DNA of 64,000 bases from Brachionus manjavacas (GCA_019054805.1 JAHQIY010000010.1:1099501-1163500); one strand, 5' to 3'. Counted from the first letter of the stretch, positions 44,231-57,380 are shown. Notes: a model not told the origin generated them from the sequence alone. Numbers and translations: made by a program.

Positions 44231-47200
44231 ATTGACTTAGTATGCTACACAGAAAATAGTCACTCTTTCTAAGAGTTATGTCTAATTAGGAAAATGTGTT
44301 ATAGGATGCATGTCAGGATTCATAGCAGTTAGAACCTACTGAATGCTGAGCATAGCAATTACCTTTAAAATGCATTACAAATGTTTGGTCTGCAAAAATA
44401 AAGCTTTGTCCAGGTTAATCTCTTTATAATTCTCAATACATTTATATTTATTCTAATTAACTATCATATGCCTCATCTCATCTTTACCTAAATGATAACT
44501 CCGATACTGATTATGATCCACATACACCTTCCTTTTCTTTTATCTTTCAAATAATTTTGTATCAGAAAACAAACAATCAATAACAAAAAAAATAATACTC
44601 GAAAAATATCTCATTTTCATATTTTTTTTATTACTTTTTCCTTAAACTTTCACTAAAATTTTAAAGTCCTTAATCTCAGCTTTAAAGATTGTTATTTAAT
44701 TTTTTTGTTTATAAATTATAAATCAAACTTATCTTTATTTAATTTTCTTGTATAATTTTTTTTTATTTAAACACCAACCTGAAGGGGTGAAAGCCCAAAG
44801 GTCTAAACATAAAAAAAAACCTGGGTAACAAATGTCTCTCTGAATTAGTTTGGTGCATAGCTCAGAGTTCGACAGTGTATCCAATGTACCACGCGAACCC
44901 TCCTCAGACTTCCACTATGAAAAGTAAATCAAAACTCATCTGTTATCTCTTGGAATTATTTTTTAATTCGTCTTAAAAGGATTTATTTACAATGAATTAA
45001 AAAACTTTAAAATTTAAAACTTTTAAAAAGATTTAAAAAAAAACCTTCAATAAAATAAAAAAATTGGAAGTTAAACAATTAATTTTTTTGATAAATTAAA
45101 TATTGAATCTGAACTAAGCTTTTTAGCAAGGACACGAATTCGACTAGGGTTAGCGAGACAAAGCCTTAAACTTTATGTAAACACAAGACAAATATCCGAC
45201 TTTGAGTTACCAAGTTCTCAACCATGATTTGCTTAGCTATTTGGCTTATCCTAATGACTTAAGCGGCCCGAAATACAATAAATAGATAAAGTTTACTTAG
45301 AATTGTTTGATCAATGGAAAACATTTACTCAACGTTTAAGATAAAGAATTTAAATCTCTTTTATCAACAAAATCCAATACTTAATTTGAGTAGACTTTGG
45401 ATATGCTATATGCAATCTTGTCCAGCTAGATCTCATGTGAAATAAAAACATAGAGATTTTAAGTTTTAAGATCGCATATTTTGATAATCGTAGATTTTAG
45501 ATTAGCCTAAGTAGAAAAAAGTAAACCATCCGACCAGTTTATATAGGTTGTATAAGACGTGATTAGGTGGTTATTTTATAAATCAAGCTTGATAGCCGAA
45601 ATTTGAAACTAACTAATAAAAAAATCGATCTTTTTTTTATACATAATAAATAAAGTATTAAATAATGGTTTCAAGTCACTCTATGTTTTTCTTAAAATTT
45701 TTTGAGTATTTTAACTTCAAACAAAAATTTATCTGAAAGCTGCGCTTTTATTTTATTTTGAACAAAAATTTGAAATTTGATTCAAGGTGTGGATTTATTT
45801 ATTTAAAAAAAAAAAGAAAAAACCTGTGGCTCTTAATTCTCCGAGTTTATCACACCATTAATACTAGATAAATATATTGATAAAACAAACTATACAAATA
45901 AATATCGTCGAAAAAAATGAAAATTTTTCAACTATATTAGAAAAGCTCATTAGAAAAAAATTTTAATTAAGTGTCTAGTCCATCATTTGCATTTTTGGTC
46001 GAATCTCAAGAACACAATGAATGTATGCTAAGTTTTCGAAATATTCTTCAGCTCTAAATATTCTAAATTTTTCACTCTAATTATTTTTTGTATTTAGACG
46101 GACATTTATTTTGTCCATTTTTGAATAAAAAAAAATTTCCCTTTTCTTCCGGAAATATTTAATAAACAATTACAAATGTCAATTTTTTAAACACTATAAA
46201 AAACATGTCTCAAATGACACTGGTTTATCAAACGAGCATCTGATATTTTCTATTCAAATGTTAAATCCGAATTTTCTAAAAAAAATTAATTTAAAATAAA
46301 AAAATTTAAGGCTTTTTTAATTTTTACTGACCACTTTTTGGGTCTTTTTAATTTTTAATATTTTAATCACTACTCTTGAAAAAAACAAAGAAAATGTCCG
46401 AAAAGAGTCCATTTTTCTCTTGCTGTAATTTTTTTTAGAGTAAAAAGCCAAATTATGGCTCATTTTGAAACTCTTGAGAAAAAGATTAAAAAATGTATGG
46501 TTCTTTATTTTTAAAGTTGGCCGTTGATCTTAAAAATACTCCTTAAGTTGTCAAAATTAAGTTTTGTACCATTCTTAAAGGTCAAAGGCCGATTCAAAAA
46601 TTATAGACCTGTATACTTTTTTAATCTTTACCTCAAGAGTTTCAAAATGAGCCATTTTTTGTATTCTAACTCTAGGAAAAAATTCCAGCGAAGAAAAAGG
46701 GACTCTAATCGGAAATGCTTCTTAACGGAGACTCCTGGACAGCTTGGGATGATCGTATATTTTCGTTTAAGTACCGTAACTGAAAAAAAAAGTAAAAATT
46801 CATAATAAAAATAAAATTCGTAACTGAAATTCAAAAAAATAGTCTTTATTTTTATAAAATTTCCCTTTTTTAATATTTCTTTAATTTTTTATCATTGCCG
46901 AATCTGACGTAATGTTTGAAATAAATAAATAAATAAAATAAAAATAAAATTCATTTTTGAATAAAAGAATTGTTATAAAAAAAATAAATCATAAATTAAA
47001 TAATTCGATTCTAGACCGTTTCATTCATATATTAAATATTTAAATTTTAAATTTTATTTCTAAATTTATGGTAATAAGGAGAAACAGACTATGATGATAC
47101 TTTTTATTCCAAATCTTAAATCTGAATGATCAAAAGACTGTCACGATTAACAAGTTTGCCTTAAGTTTGTTGTTTAAAGTAAATAACTCGACTAAACCTT

Positions 47201-47780
47201 TTTGCTTATATTTTATTAAAATACATACATCGATGGTTTGATACTTGGATTTTACACAATTTTACAGAAAAATTCATTATTTTGATATAGGCAAAAATAA
47301 TCATATAACAACCTCAAATATGTAAACATGTACTTAAAATTTAAAAAAAATTAAGTTGTTTTTTTGGTAACTTTAAAATACCTGTTTTCATGTAAATTTT
47401 TGTGATTTGTAAAAATAAAATTTTATAATAATTTAGCTGAAATTACGTGAAATCAAACTAGAGAATCATCAACGTATATTTATTATAAATTAAAATTTAA
47501 ATAACAAAATAAAAAAGTTAATCCACTTCAAGGTCAATCAATAGGCTAGTGCCCATGCCTCAAAAGACTATTATTAATTAGCACTTTATTGTTTAAACTG
47601 ATTATTAAAAAAATATTTAAAATAAAATTATAAAAATTTAATAGAGATATTTATTAAACATATTGTTGAAAAAATTTAATAACAAGGTCAAATTTAGTTA
47701 AATAATTTAAATTTTGAATAAAAATCTTTATAAATTAAATTAATATTATTGAAAATTTAAAGCTTAAACTTTGAATACTT
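44231..47780. other. Gene-poor stretch
   Basis: No gene recognised. At 44845-44900 the sequence has tRNA-like words (TAGCTCAGAG) but does not fold as a tRNA. The overlapping frames at 46524-46834 are mutual shadows without support. Confidence 0.45.
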
Positions 47781-47789
47781 CAACAAGGA

Positions 47790-48530
47790 TCTTTTGATTA
47801 CAGGGAAATTTATTATTCTTGAGTAAAAATATTCAAAGGTTTTTTCTCCACTTTTTGATTTTGCCATTGGTTCAATTAGGTTAATGCTGTTCCTTAAAAT
47901 ATAAATCAAATTTTTTGAGTCATTTTTCTTTAGTTTCTCTTTTAAACTAAGGGGATAATTGTAATATAAGAAACATAACAGAAAGTTAGCATCCTTTCAA
48001 AAATTCTAAGACCCTACGTTTCTAAAGCGTTATTTATTTCATTAAAGCTTTTCGCTTCAAGCTTATATTTAAAAACTTTATGATAGAAATATAATAACTC
48101 TAATTTATATGTTGCTTCTTTTGAACTGGATCTTTGCTGAAGTAGCAAGATGGAAAATAACTTCCTGTTAACTTGGATTGATAAATTAGATGCAAACTTA
48201 GCGAATTTAAGGTCTTGATCAATTATGAAACCCCTAAAAGATAGATTTCTTTTACAAATAAAATGTCTTTATCACCTAATTTATTACCTAATTTTATCTG
48301 GATGCAATTTTTTATATTTTCAAAAGTTTTAGATCAGTTTATATAATTTTGTTAAAATACAGCATTTTTTTTAAATTTTTGTTGTAACATTTAATTTCAT
48401 CAAAGCTGTTTCGAGGTCTTTATGAGAGATACTTATTGTTATATCATCTGCAAACATTTTGATACTTGAATTTTTTATTAAAAATAGGAAATTATTTACA
48501 AAAGTAAAAAAATACAGTGGCCAAATATTT
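47790..48530 (-). pseudogene. LINE polymerase remnant with FADD box (third family)
   Basis: Minus strand from 48530: GPLYFFTFVNNFLFLIKNSS, KMFADDITISISHKDLETAL (catalytic FADD), then stops, FRGFIIDQDLKFAKFASNLS, VNRKLFSILLLQQRSSSKEA, and LELLYFYHKVFKYKLEAKSF. Broken frames and no endonuclease. Confidence 0.85.
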
Positions 48531-50763
48531 TACAAAAGTAAAATATTTTTGTTCATTACCCAATTTTAATTAAAAACGAGTTAATAGAAAAAAAGTTATT
48601 TTTAATAAAGTCTGATTTCACTCTGTTAAAGAAGAAAATAAAATTGAATTTGTGAATAACAATTTTTCATTTAAAATCAGCGTAATATAAATTTGATATT
48701 TTCTTTCCTATTCTTCAAAATTTAACAACAATCTTTTAAATATTTTCTTTTGTTTTTTTTTTCTCATTATTCTCGTTTTTTAATTTCCATGAACGATTAG
48801 CTCTTGATGAAATCATAAAATCTTAAATTTAAATTAAAAAAGTTATTTTTCTTTGAATTTCTATGTAAATTTTGTTTCAAGTTTGCTATGAGTAGAGTTC
48901 AAGTATTAAAAACTAATTTAAATATAAAGAAATATTTAAATAAAGCTTAAATTTGATTTTAATTTTTTTACTTCAACTGCAAAGAAAATGTCCATTTTTC
49001 GATCCATAAAACTTTGATTCTTTACCGAATTTCGGATTTTTTGGTAAATCTTGTTCCAGTATTTAATTATTAAATAAATGAAAACGATTTTTATCGTGAA
49101 TAGTTTCAAATTTAAACTTTACATGTTTCTAAACTTTTTTCTCTAAATGTAACTCATATTATGATTATAATAGAAAAATTAAAATCCATTTTTAAATGTC
49201 AACTTTTAAATGTCTGTTTAATTGCTCAAAAATTTCTTTCTTTTTTCTGTCTTTTTTGGGAGCCTGTACATTCTAATAAATAATTCAGTAACCAAAAAAA
49301 AAATAAATTTGATAGTTTTTTTAAATGACACCTCTTAAGGTATTTGAAAAGTAATTTATCAAACTTGGACTTGAAATATCAACCGGAAAATTGCCGAGTT
49401 ATCTTAAAAAATCGAAATGATTTTTAACTGATCTGAAAGAGTGTTTTAAAGGTTTAAGAAGCAGAAAAATATTCCTAAATATTTATTTGTAATCTTTTGC
49501 GTCTTTAGTTATTTTTGTCGCTTTTAAATAATTTTTCAGATACTTCTTTAGATAATAAAAATTTTATAAGAAAATTTTGAGTCAAAATAAAAAAAAATAG
49601 AAAATTTATTATTTCATTTATTATGTTTTTCATTTGTGACGAGCAAAAGCTCCTTCAGACAAAAAAAATAAAATAAAAATATAATAAATTTCTTGTATAC
49701 CTTATTTCACGTAAAATAGTGTAAAATTTTAATATTTCACATTAATTGTTTAATAAAAAGGACCAAAATATTGAAGCATTTTGACGTTTATTAAAAAAAC
49801 TAAGAATTTATTAAAATTTTTTAGAGTAACTAATGGCAAAAAATCGTTAAAAAAAGAAAAATTCATCGATAAAAAGTTTTAAATTTATTTTTGTCTTTCG
49901 ATCGTGGTGCATTTTGAAAAGATTGTGTGGGGTTTATTTTTTCTGAATTTGACTAAATCATGGATAAAATTTGAAGGAGCCTTAGATAGTAACAGATAAA
50001 AAATAAATATTAGAGTATATTTTCTAAAAAAAGTTAACAGTGTTTAGAAAAAATTCTTGTGTTTAAAAGCGATTTTCAGCAGCTTTAAGGAGCGGTTTTA
50101 ACATTACTTAAGGAGACTTTATTTAGAATGTGTTCTGTAATTTTCTTCTCGAGATGCATTAGACCGTAGAATACAGAAAATTCATATTATAATTTTAATT
50201 ATTTTTATATTTTGAAACATTTTAAAATTTTTTTTTAAAAAAAAATCTTTTAGCATTTTACTTTTATTTCGATTCTTTCCCATTTTTACTCTAGAAAAAA
50301 ATTAAAGTAAATTTAATAAAATTAGACTTTATCTTTTCCAAACTTGTGCATCAAAATTCAAAAAAAATAGCATCGACATACGAAATTAATCCTTAACTCA
50401 CTTGACTAAAGTTTTTCACTTAACTATTTTTAATTCATTAAGTTTAATTTTCAATCAGAGTAAAGAGATTTTTTATTAAAAAGATTTTAGAATATTTAAA
50501 CTTGACATTTGATCAACTAAAATGAATTATTATTTTTTAAATATTGATAAGTTTTAATTCCTCTGTACTTTTGTTTTTCGCAAACTATAATGACTTCTAA
50601 AAAAAATTATCAAAATTTTATTTTAATAGATTACTTGTAGCTACTTCTGCTACACTATACTTCTCATTAGTATTAATAAAAGATATAAAAGCTTATAAAT
50701 ACAGTATGTTCTTTTTATCTAAATAAACAATTAATTAAAATAAAATCTTAATATTGCCAATTT
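48531..50763. other. Gene-poor stretch with two LINE tail motifs
   Basis: Contains two stand-alone LINE 3' tails: minus strand near 49635-49680 (CTGAAGGAGCTTTTGCTCG on that strand) and plus strand near 49970-50015 (TGAAGGAGCCTTAG, then AAAAATAAATA). Otherwise nothing recognised. Confidence 0.5.
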
Positions 50764-51130
50764 AAGCTTTTGGGCGTATCAACTAAATGTGTCTCTTCAA
50801 CGAAAAAACGGCTTGAAGAAATCGGTACCGTAAGTGACAGAGACCGCTGTGGTACACTCCGGAAACTAACTTATAGGGATGAAGAAAGAAAGCCTCTTCT
50901 TACTATCAAAGATTGGAAAAATGATATTAGTGGTGTAAGGAAAGGTTGAATTGGTAAGTCAATGACTGGGAGAGGGTAATCTTTAGCGATGAGTCCAATT
51001 CTGAGTTTTGTAATCGTAAAACAAGAGTAATAATTAAAATGTTTAAAAATAGATATATCACCCTAACTGTATACCAAGGTTACAAAAGGGGAGGAAATTA
51101 AACAATATTTAAAAAAAAAGAAAAAAGTTT
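50764..51130 (+). pseudogene. Tc1-like transposase remnant
   Basis: The plus strand encodes LGVSTKCVSSTKKRLEEIGT, then SDRDRCGTLRKLT (end of the paired helix-turn-helix DNA-binding region with the Gly-Arg-like hinge). After a shift it encodes VIFSDESNSEFCNRKTR (first catalytic Asp of the DDE domain) and YKRGGN. Later catalytic motifs are absent. Dead. Confidence 0.85.
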
Positions 51131-52512
51131 TTTGTCAAATATTATAAGGAAAGATAAAGTCTTCATTCCGACCGGCCAAGCCTCTGTCTGAAATTCTCTT
51201 TAATTAAATATTTAAATAATGAGCTGATTATTCACACATTCGATCTGTATTACATATAAATAAATTAATATTTTATTTAATAAATTATTGCAACAAATAA
51301 AATAAATTATCAAGACAGCTTAGAGAGATGAAGTTCATTACAAACCGGTAATTTTTTTTACTTAAAAGGTTTATTTACAAGTATTTGTGTCACCTAGGGA
51401 CTGGCATGAAATAAATTAAGTAATGATCTAACAGTTTAATTAATTGAAGCGAATCTAAGAATATCTAAAAATTTAATATCAAGAAATCAAAAAAATTTTT
51501 TTTATTTTAAAACAATTTACCAAAAACTATTTGAAGTAATTGAATTAACGATTTGTATTATTCGAGAAAAATGCAATTAAAAAATAAAAGACCTTTGTAA
51601 AAGTTCCCTCATTTGTTTAAAAAATTTGCACTAAAACCAAAAAAAAAGAAACAAATCTTATATAAATTGAATTTCACTAAAAATTGTATTTATCTTATGA
51701 AAAACAAATATTTGTTTGCTTTGTAGTATCCTTAAAAATTCTAAAATTAGCAAAAAAAACCCTTTTGCCATTTTAGTGCAATTTTACTCAATGTAAATAA
51801 ATTTAATTTAATTTCTTTACGTAATACGATTTAAATCATTGTTATGTGTTAAATTAAACATAAAAAATAGGTTTAAATTATTAGACTGCATAGTTGTGCC
51901 TTGATCACTCGAAAATAAAAAAATTTCTTTTATTTTTTTAAGGTTTATAAAAATATAATTAATAAGTTTCTTTTGTTAAAAAATGTCGCTTCAGTTTACA
52001 ACCTGCTTAAATTGCGCAATAGAACAAGTTTGCCTAAAAAATAAACATTAAAAAAATGCTAATTATAAAAATATAATCTTTATAAAGCATTTGGTCCATT
52101 GATATTAATTTTAATTGACTGAATCGAAGCTTGAACTCTTTCAATAAATATCTACGAGTTTAAACTGGGTCTGTGAAATTCAAACTCGATATCTAGGACA
52201 AGTAACTTAATTAAAAATTTAATTTTTTTTTCCAGTATAGCAAAATAATACTTTTAGCTTAATTTGTGAATCCTAAAATTACTAATCATAATTTTAACGA
52301 TTTAAATCCTCTTTTTTTGAATTAATAAAAAATTTATAATTATGCAAACAAGGGCTAATGATTTTGAATACTGTGACCGGATTTCGAATCAGATAAATAT
52401 GCAAATTAAAATTCGGCATATTTTAAGTTTAGTCTCGATTCAATTGAAAATTTGAGCAAAATTACTTTATTTTAAAAAACTTTATTTTAATAGAAATCAA
52501 ATAATTGAAAAA
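51131..52512. other. AT-rich non-coding stretch
   Basis: No gene recognised. Its right end is the 3' region of the methyltransferase gene, with AATAAA on the minus strand at 52481-52486 and 52466-52471. Confidence 0.45.
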
Positions 52513-53187
52513 TTAATTTTTTTTAAAAACATAGATTAGACCAGTCTTGTCAAAGGAATAATTTTCAACCTCGAAGCAGGCATGTTTTGACCATACTCCT
52601 TCATCGACCATGCTTTTCATCAAAGGCTCCAATTTATTCTCATATTCTTTCACATAACTCAAATACTCTTTTCTCATGACTAAAATAATGTATCCATTTG
52701 GTTTGACTAGCCGTGCTATCTCTCGGACTCCTTCACATGGTATATGACCTTCGCCAAACGCACCTGATAGCACTCCGGCATCGTAGGCTCCAGTTTCTAT
52801 TGAAGTTTTCTGATTTCCAGATATGCCTTCTACAAATAAATTTTTATAAATATTCTTGGATCTAGCTATTTCTATCATTGAAGCTGAGGGATCAATGGCA
52901 TCTATCTGGGTGAATCCATGCTGTTTGAGAAAATATCCACAAAATCCAGTGCCAGCACCGATGTCAATTATTCTCAAATTTTTATCCGGAATGAAAATAT
53001 TGCATAGGTCGGCTGCAACTTGGGGCCCTCGGTAAACACTTGAGTCCAAATCACCATCATAATTTTCAGCCCATCGATTGTAATAGTCTACCACTTGTTG
53101 ATTCTGCATTCCTGGTATATGTGCACCAAAATTTCGCTGATACTTTGACTCTTCTTTTTTAACATTGTTTGACCCTGTTGAAGACAT
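52513..53187 (-). CDS. METTL27: METTL27-like (WBSCR27-type) SAM-dependent methyltransferase
   Basis: 224 residues from the ATG at 53187; the open frame extends 21 nt further upstream but only with a TTG. Class I Rossmann methyltransferase: YYNRWAENYDGDL at 36-48, motif I IIDIGAGTGFCG at 73-84 for S-adenosylmethionine, AIDPSASMIEIARS at 97-110 with the ribose-binding Asp, AYDAGVLSGAFGEGHIP at 134-150, and VKPNGYIILVMR at 161-172. The early YRGPQVAADL and the GEGHIPC segment fit the METTL27/WBSCR27 family, whose substrate is not established. Single exon. AATAAA on the minus strand at 52481-52486. No neighbouring gene on the same strand suggests its pathway. Confidence 0.88.
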   Translation of the reverse strand: MSSTGSNNVKKEESKYQRNFGAHIPGMQNQQVVDYYNRWAENYDGDLDSSVYRGPQVAADLCNIFIPDKNLRIIDIGAGTGFCGYFLKQHGFTQIDAIDPSASMIEIARSKNIYKNLFVEGISGNQKTSIETGAYDAGVLSGAFGEGHIPCEGVREIARLVKPNGYIILVMRKEYLSYVKEYENKLEPLMKSMVDEGVWSKHACFEVENYSFDKTGLIYVFKKN

Positions 53188-53797
53188 TCTAGTTAATTTT
53201 GCTTTCAAATTTTCTCGCTTAAATACTAAAATTTTATCTAGATTGTATTTCAGAGTAATTGATCATCCATATAATTTATAGATAAAAAGTGAATTGCTTG
53301 AATTTTAATACTTTATCTAATTTTGTAGATAGCATTTTGTAAAAAATAAAAGATTTCAGAATGTTAATTTTTGAACCACGAACTAAAAAATTTAAATTGA
53401 ATTAACTTTTCTTGTTTTAGAACTAAAACTCGTTTTGTGTAGTTTATCAGCTACAATTAGTTTTTTCAGAGACTTAATTTGGTCCACTCTAAGTTTGTTC
53501 CAGCCGATATACTTTGTAGAACAGTGTTTAGATCTAATTAAGAAAATTTAGTTCAATTTTAAATTTTTGTTTTATCTCTTTTTATCTTTATGTGGAATCA
53601 GACATTTTTTTTTATTCTAAAATAAATGTGTGATTTTTTCATTCTATTTAAATAATTATATAAATAATTTAGCTAAGTTTACTTTCAAATTAGATCTAGA
53701 TTGTATTTCAGAGAATTAATCAATCATAAAGTATTTATTTTTATTTAATTAAAGTTTAAGTCCCATGGACAATTTGATTAAAGAAATTTAAATACAA
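53188..53797. other. Upstream region of the methyltransferase gene
   Basis: AT-rich. ATTTTATCTAGATTGTATTTCAGAG-like sequence occurs twice (about 53233 and 53690), a small local duplication. No gene. Confidence 0.35.
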
Positions 53798-54945
53798 TCT
53801 GAAAAAAATATTGAAAATTCTTTTTTAATTTTTAAATAATTCATTTATTTATTTTTTCCCGAACAAATACTCATTCAGACTAGAAGCAAATGAAAAAAAC
53901 TAAAAATTTAATTAAATAATATAAAATTAAATAATTAAAAAAAAATAAAAATGACCATAAAAAAGAAAAAAAAAAGATAATTAATTCGTTTTGATTAAAT
54001 TTTGCATTCAATCATTAAAAAATGAATCTAGTCGGTTAGCTGAACCATAGTTCACTTATTATCCAAAATATTTTGTTCTCAGGTTTTGTGAACTAATGGT
54101 TCAAGCAATTTTTTTGTTAAAAATAGAATAAGACGAAAGAGTTTTAGATTATGCGAACAAATTGAATAAAGCTCATAATTTAATAGAATGCCTTATTCTC
54201 GAAACATTAGTTAAAAGTTTTTTAGGTTTTTTTTTTTTTGAAGGAGCTTTTGAAATAGCATTTGCTATAATCTGGTTCACTTGGTATTACTCTTTAATCA
54301 CTCCATAATCCCAAATACCTAAATGCGCTCTCTTCTTAAATCTTTGCCTTTCAGCAAATATAATAAAAATTAAAGAAAATTAAAATTAATTTTTCACCCT
54401 TCAAGTTTTTGACTTTGGGGGACATAGATTCATCTATTGCGCAAAATTTTCCTACTCCGCCAAACTTTAAATTTTCTATGTAATTATCTGTTCTATCATA
54501 TTTTTATCATTACATTAGCTTTTTTAAATTAGGTGAACTAATAGTTCATTAATCCTGAGAACAAGAATCGTTCCAGTAACAGGTTAACCATAGTTAAGCT
54601 AACGGACTACACACGAAAAACTTTGTTTTCTTCTCATAAAATTTTGACATAAGTGATAATTTACTTTCGTTTGGTGCTTTTTAGCAAATACTCAATTGAT
54701 AAAAAAATGGAAAACAGGGAGTAGATAATTTTTTAAACTACAAATATTATCTTAAGGATCATCATATCACAAACCTAAAGTCAAAATTCAAAAAAAAAAC
54801 ACAAAGTTTTTCATGCTTGCAATTTTAACTTAAAATTAAATTTTTTTTTGAAACTGAAAAAAATATTTGAAACATCGCACTTTTTCAATGTTATTTCAAC
54901 ATTGGATACATTTTGTAATTCAAACACAAAAATTTAAACCATATT
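53798..54945 (-). mobile_element. Non-autonomous inverted-repeat element, copy C (inverted, one end lost)
   Basis: The reverse complement aligns with copies A, B and D along nearly its whole length and supplies the fullest interior. The right end (54840-54945) carries the terminal repeat ending TAAACCATATT. The left terminal repeat is missing, with similarity stopping at about 53798. It includes the tail motif inverted at about 53865-53885. Confidence 0.8.
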
Positions 54946-54954
54946 TATTAAAAA

Positions 54955-55330
54955 TGTTTTCAAACTTTTCATTATCTAAATGATATCTAAAGATTGATTG
55001 AGAGAATTGTTTGTGTAAAAAAGATTTAGTTTCAGGCCTCATTGGTTTTGGTTTGCATCCTACACTATTTAGAGCGTAAAAATGTAACTCTTTTTAACTT
55101 TTTTCATCTTACTTTCCACGAAATCATTTATTGTTATTTGATTTCCAATAGGTAGGCCAAGATAAATCAAACTTTGTACTTGTAGAATCGTTGTAATATA
55201 AAATCGGTTTTAAAACTTAAACTTTTTTTTTCTAAAGAAATTGATGCCGATTTAGAGGCATTAAATTCGATTTTCCAGCATATTCTTCACAAGTTCTTAG
55301 AAAAATTTTCTCGATTTATAATATAGATTT
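54955..55330 (-). pseudogene. LINE polymerase fragment (YLGLPIG region)
   Basis: Minus strand in several frames: KSNLMPLNRHQFL, then LIYLGLPIGNQITINDFVES, KMKKVKKS, and CKPKPMRPETKSFFTQTIL. This is the post-palm region of a LINE polymerase. The same region of a related element appears at 56780-56910 on the plus strand. Confidence 0.7.
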
Positions 55331-56599
55331 TGAATCAAAAAAAGTGATTTTAATGTTTCAATTTTTTTGCAAAAATAATGGATCTAAATTTTATTCAAAG
55401 AATATCTTAAATGCATGTTAAAATGGCTTTAGATAGTAAAATTGATCTTAAGATAAATTTAAATAATTTTAATGCAACATGCTTATGCTATATGTTATGT
55501 AGTTTAAAAAATGAAAAAATTTAAGAAAAACATTTTCCCAATCCATTGATAAAGTCGATTTTTAAAATTCAAATTTATAGTAAAGATCCACATAAGCCAA
55601 CAATTTCAAAATAAACATATTATTTTTAAGTTTTTTTTTAATTTTTTGTTTCATTTCAAAAGTATTTGTATTTAGTATTCTAAATAAAATAAAAAAATTA
55701 AATTGATTTAATTCTTTGCTGGGACCAAGTATCGGACAAAGAGCACAGTAATGAGAGAAACAAAGATCACCATTAGATGGTTGAAAAATTATTGGATAAA
55801 ATTAAAGTTGAAAAGTTAAGTTCTAAATTTAGTTAAAAATTTAGTCAATTTCAAGAATAAATAATCTGATAATTCTAAAATTCCTTCAATTTTGGCTAAA
55901 ATAAATTCAGTCGAATCTTGTGAAAAAAAGCTGCATAAAAAGACCCTGGATTTAATAAAACTTATATCTGACCAGAACTGACAATTATAGCTAAAAGAAC
56001 TTTTGATAAGCAACTAAGAGATGAAATGACTCTATTGAAAAATGTAGAAAATTAAAATAATACAGGATGGATTATCAACAAAACTAACTTCTTCTTCTCA
56101 AGGCTGATGTTTTGGATCCTAGAGGAAAGCATCTTGGAGATGTAAGGATCGAAATCAAAAATCAGTATAAAAAATTCAACAAAATACCAAGCCAGCACAG
56201 CTCATCAATGGTAAACATACTATACATGTCACATAACAAAGTACTAGATCTATTATGTAGAATTTATAACGAAAAACAAATATTAGTGTATATTTTTGAA
56301 TCTTGGTTATATTTCAGAGAATTTAAAATTTTTTTAAATTGAAAAATATAAACATTTCAGCTACAGCTCTTTTATAAAAGGTCCAGAATCGGCTAAATTA
56401 CGTAATTTTATGTAATTTTACATTTTTTTACGTAAGAACATGTAACGTAAAATTACGTTAGCTTACACTAAAAAACGTAACTTTTAGCAAATTTATTCCA
56501 AAATGCTTACGGCCAAAAATTAGGTTTTTGGATTGAAAAATGTTAAAATCGACTGTTTTCCAAAATTTTGAAATAATAAAAAAAGCTCAATATTGCGTA
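55331..56599. other. Gene-poor stretch
   Basis: No recognised gene. A plus-strand frame at 56109-56342 (VLDPRGKHLGDVRIEIKNQY and on) is moderately coding-like but lacks an ATG and any known relative. 56390-56480 is dense in ACGTAA words in both orientations. Confidence 0.4.
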
Positions 56600-57380
56600 T
56601 CGTTATAAACAGAAAAAATTAGTTCAAAATTGTGGAAAAACAGTAAATTATTGCTTGGATGCATAAATCGACCAATATATTCTACAAACAATCAGCCGAT
56701 CTTCAAAACTTCTAAAGGCTAAAATTCTTCTGAGTAGCAACAACTGGATTCTTTTGGGTTCCATGAATCAAAATTTTAATCCGACTGAATCTTCTCCGAT
56801 TATTTTTCTTAAAAAAATGTAAACCTTGAGTACAGATAACTTTATCCTTGATGGTTTTGAGATACCACAGACTGAAAATGTAGAATACTTAGGTCTCTCG
56901 AAAGGTGATTTTTTTATATATATCATATTTCTATGAGACCTAAACCTAAATAAATAATAATAATAATAATAGGAGGATAAATAAAAATAACTTGTATTAT
57001 TCTTTGTGGAAATTTTAATTTTTTGTAAAAGCTAAATAAGAAGACAACATCGATGGATATAAACAAATTATAATTTCGGAATCATCTGAAATGTACATAT
57101 TGGAAACATATTGTACAAAGACAATTTTTTGATTCAGCATGTTTGTAAATAACTCCATTGCGTAATTGCTACCTTACTATTTCCTATTTTTTTCCTGAAG
57201 CTTCAACTATGTAAACATGTGTCACATGTTACAACCAATTTCAATATATGTCTTTTTAACTTTCTTTAAATTTTTTTAGCTTATTTACTTTATTTTTATT
57301 TTATTTTTTTTTTTTAATTTATTCTGAAGGAGCTCTAGCTCGGTACAAAAAACAAATAGATAAATAAATACATTTACTTA
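56600..57380 (+). pseudogene. LINE polymerase fragment joined to a LINE 3' end
   Basis: The plus strand has FNPTESSPIIFLKK and FILDGFEIPQTENVEYLGLS (post-palm region), then a (TAA)n microsatellite at about 56953-56975. At 57145-57380 it has the 3' block of the 22742-type LINE: ACTCCATTGCGTAATTGCTA, CACATGTTACAA, and CTGAAGGAGCTCTAGCTCGG, then a simple tail. The palm and most of the C-terminus are missing. Confidence 0.75.

Noticed and set aside
44840..44910. tRNA-like words (TAGCTCAGAG, GTTCGAC)
   Set aside because: Spacing and stems do not form a cloverleaf and no proper B box is present; at most a degraded SINE.
46524..46834. Two overlapping frames on opposite strands
   Set aside because: They start without ATG or overlap each other, with no conserved motif.
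53188..53208. Upstream extension of the methyltransferase by seven codons
   Set aside because: It would need a TTG start; the ATG at 53187 is adequate.
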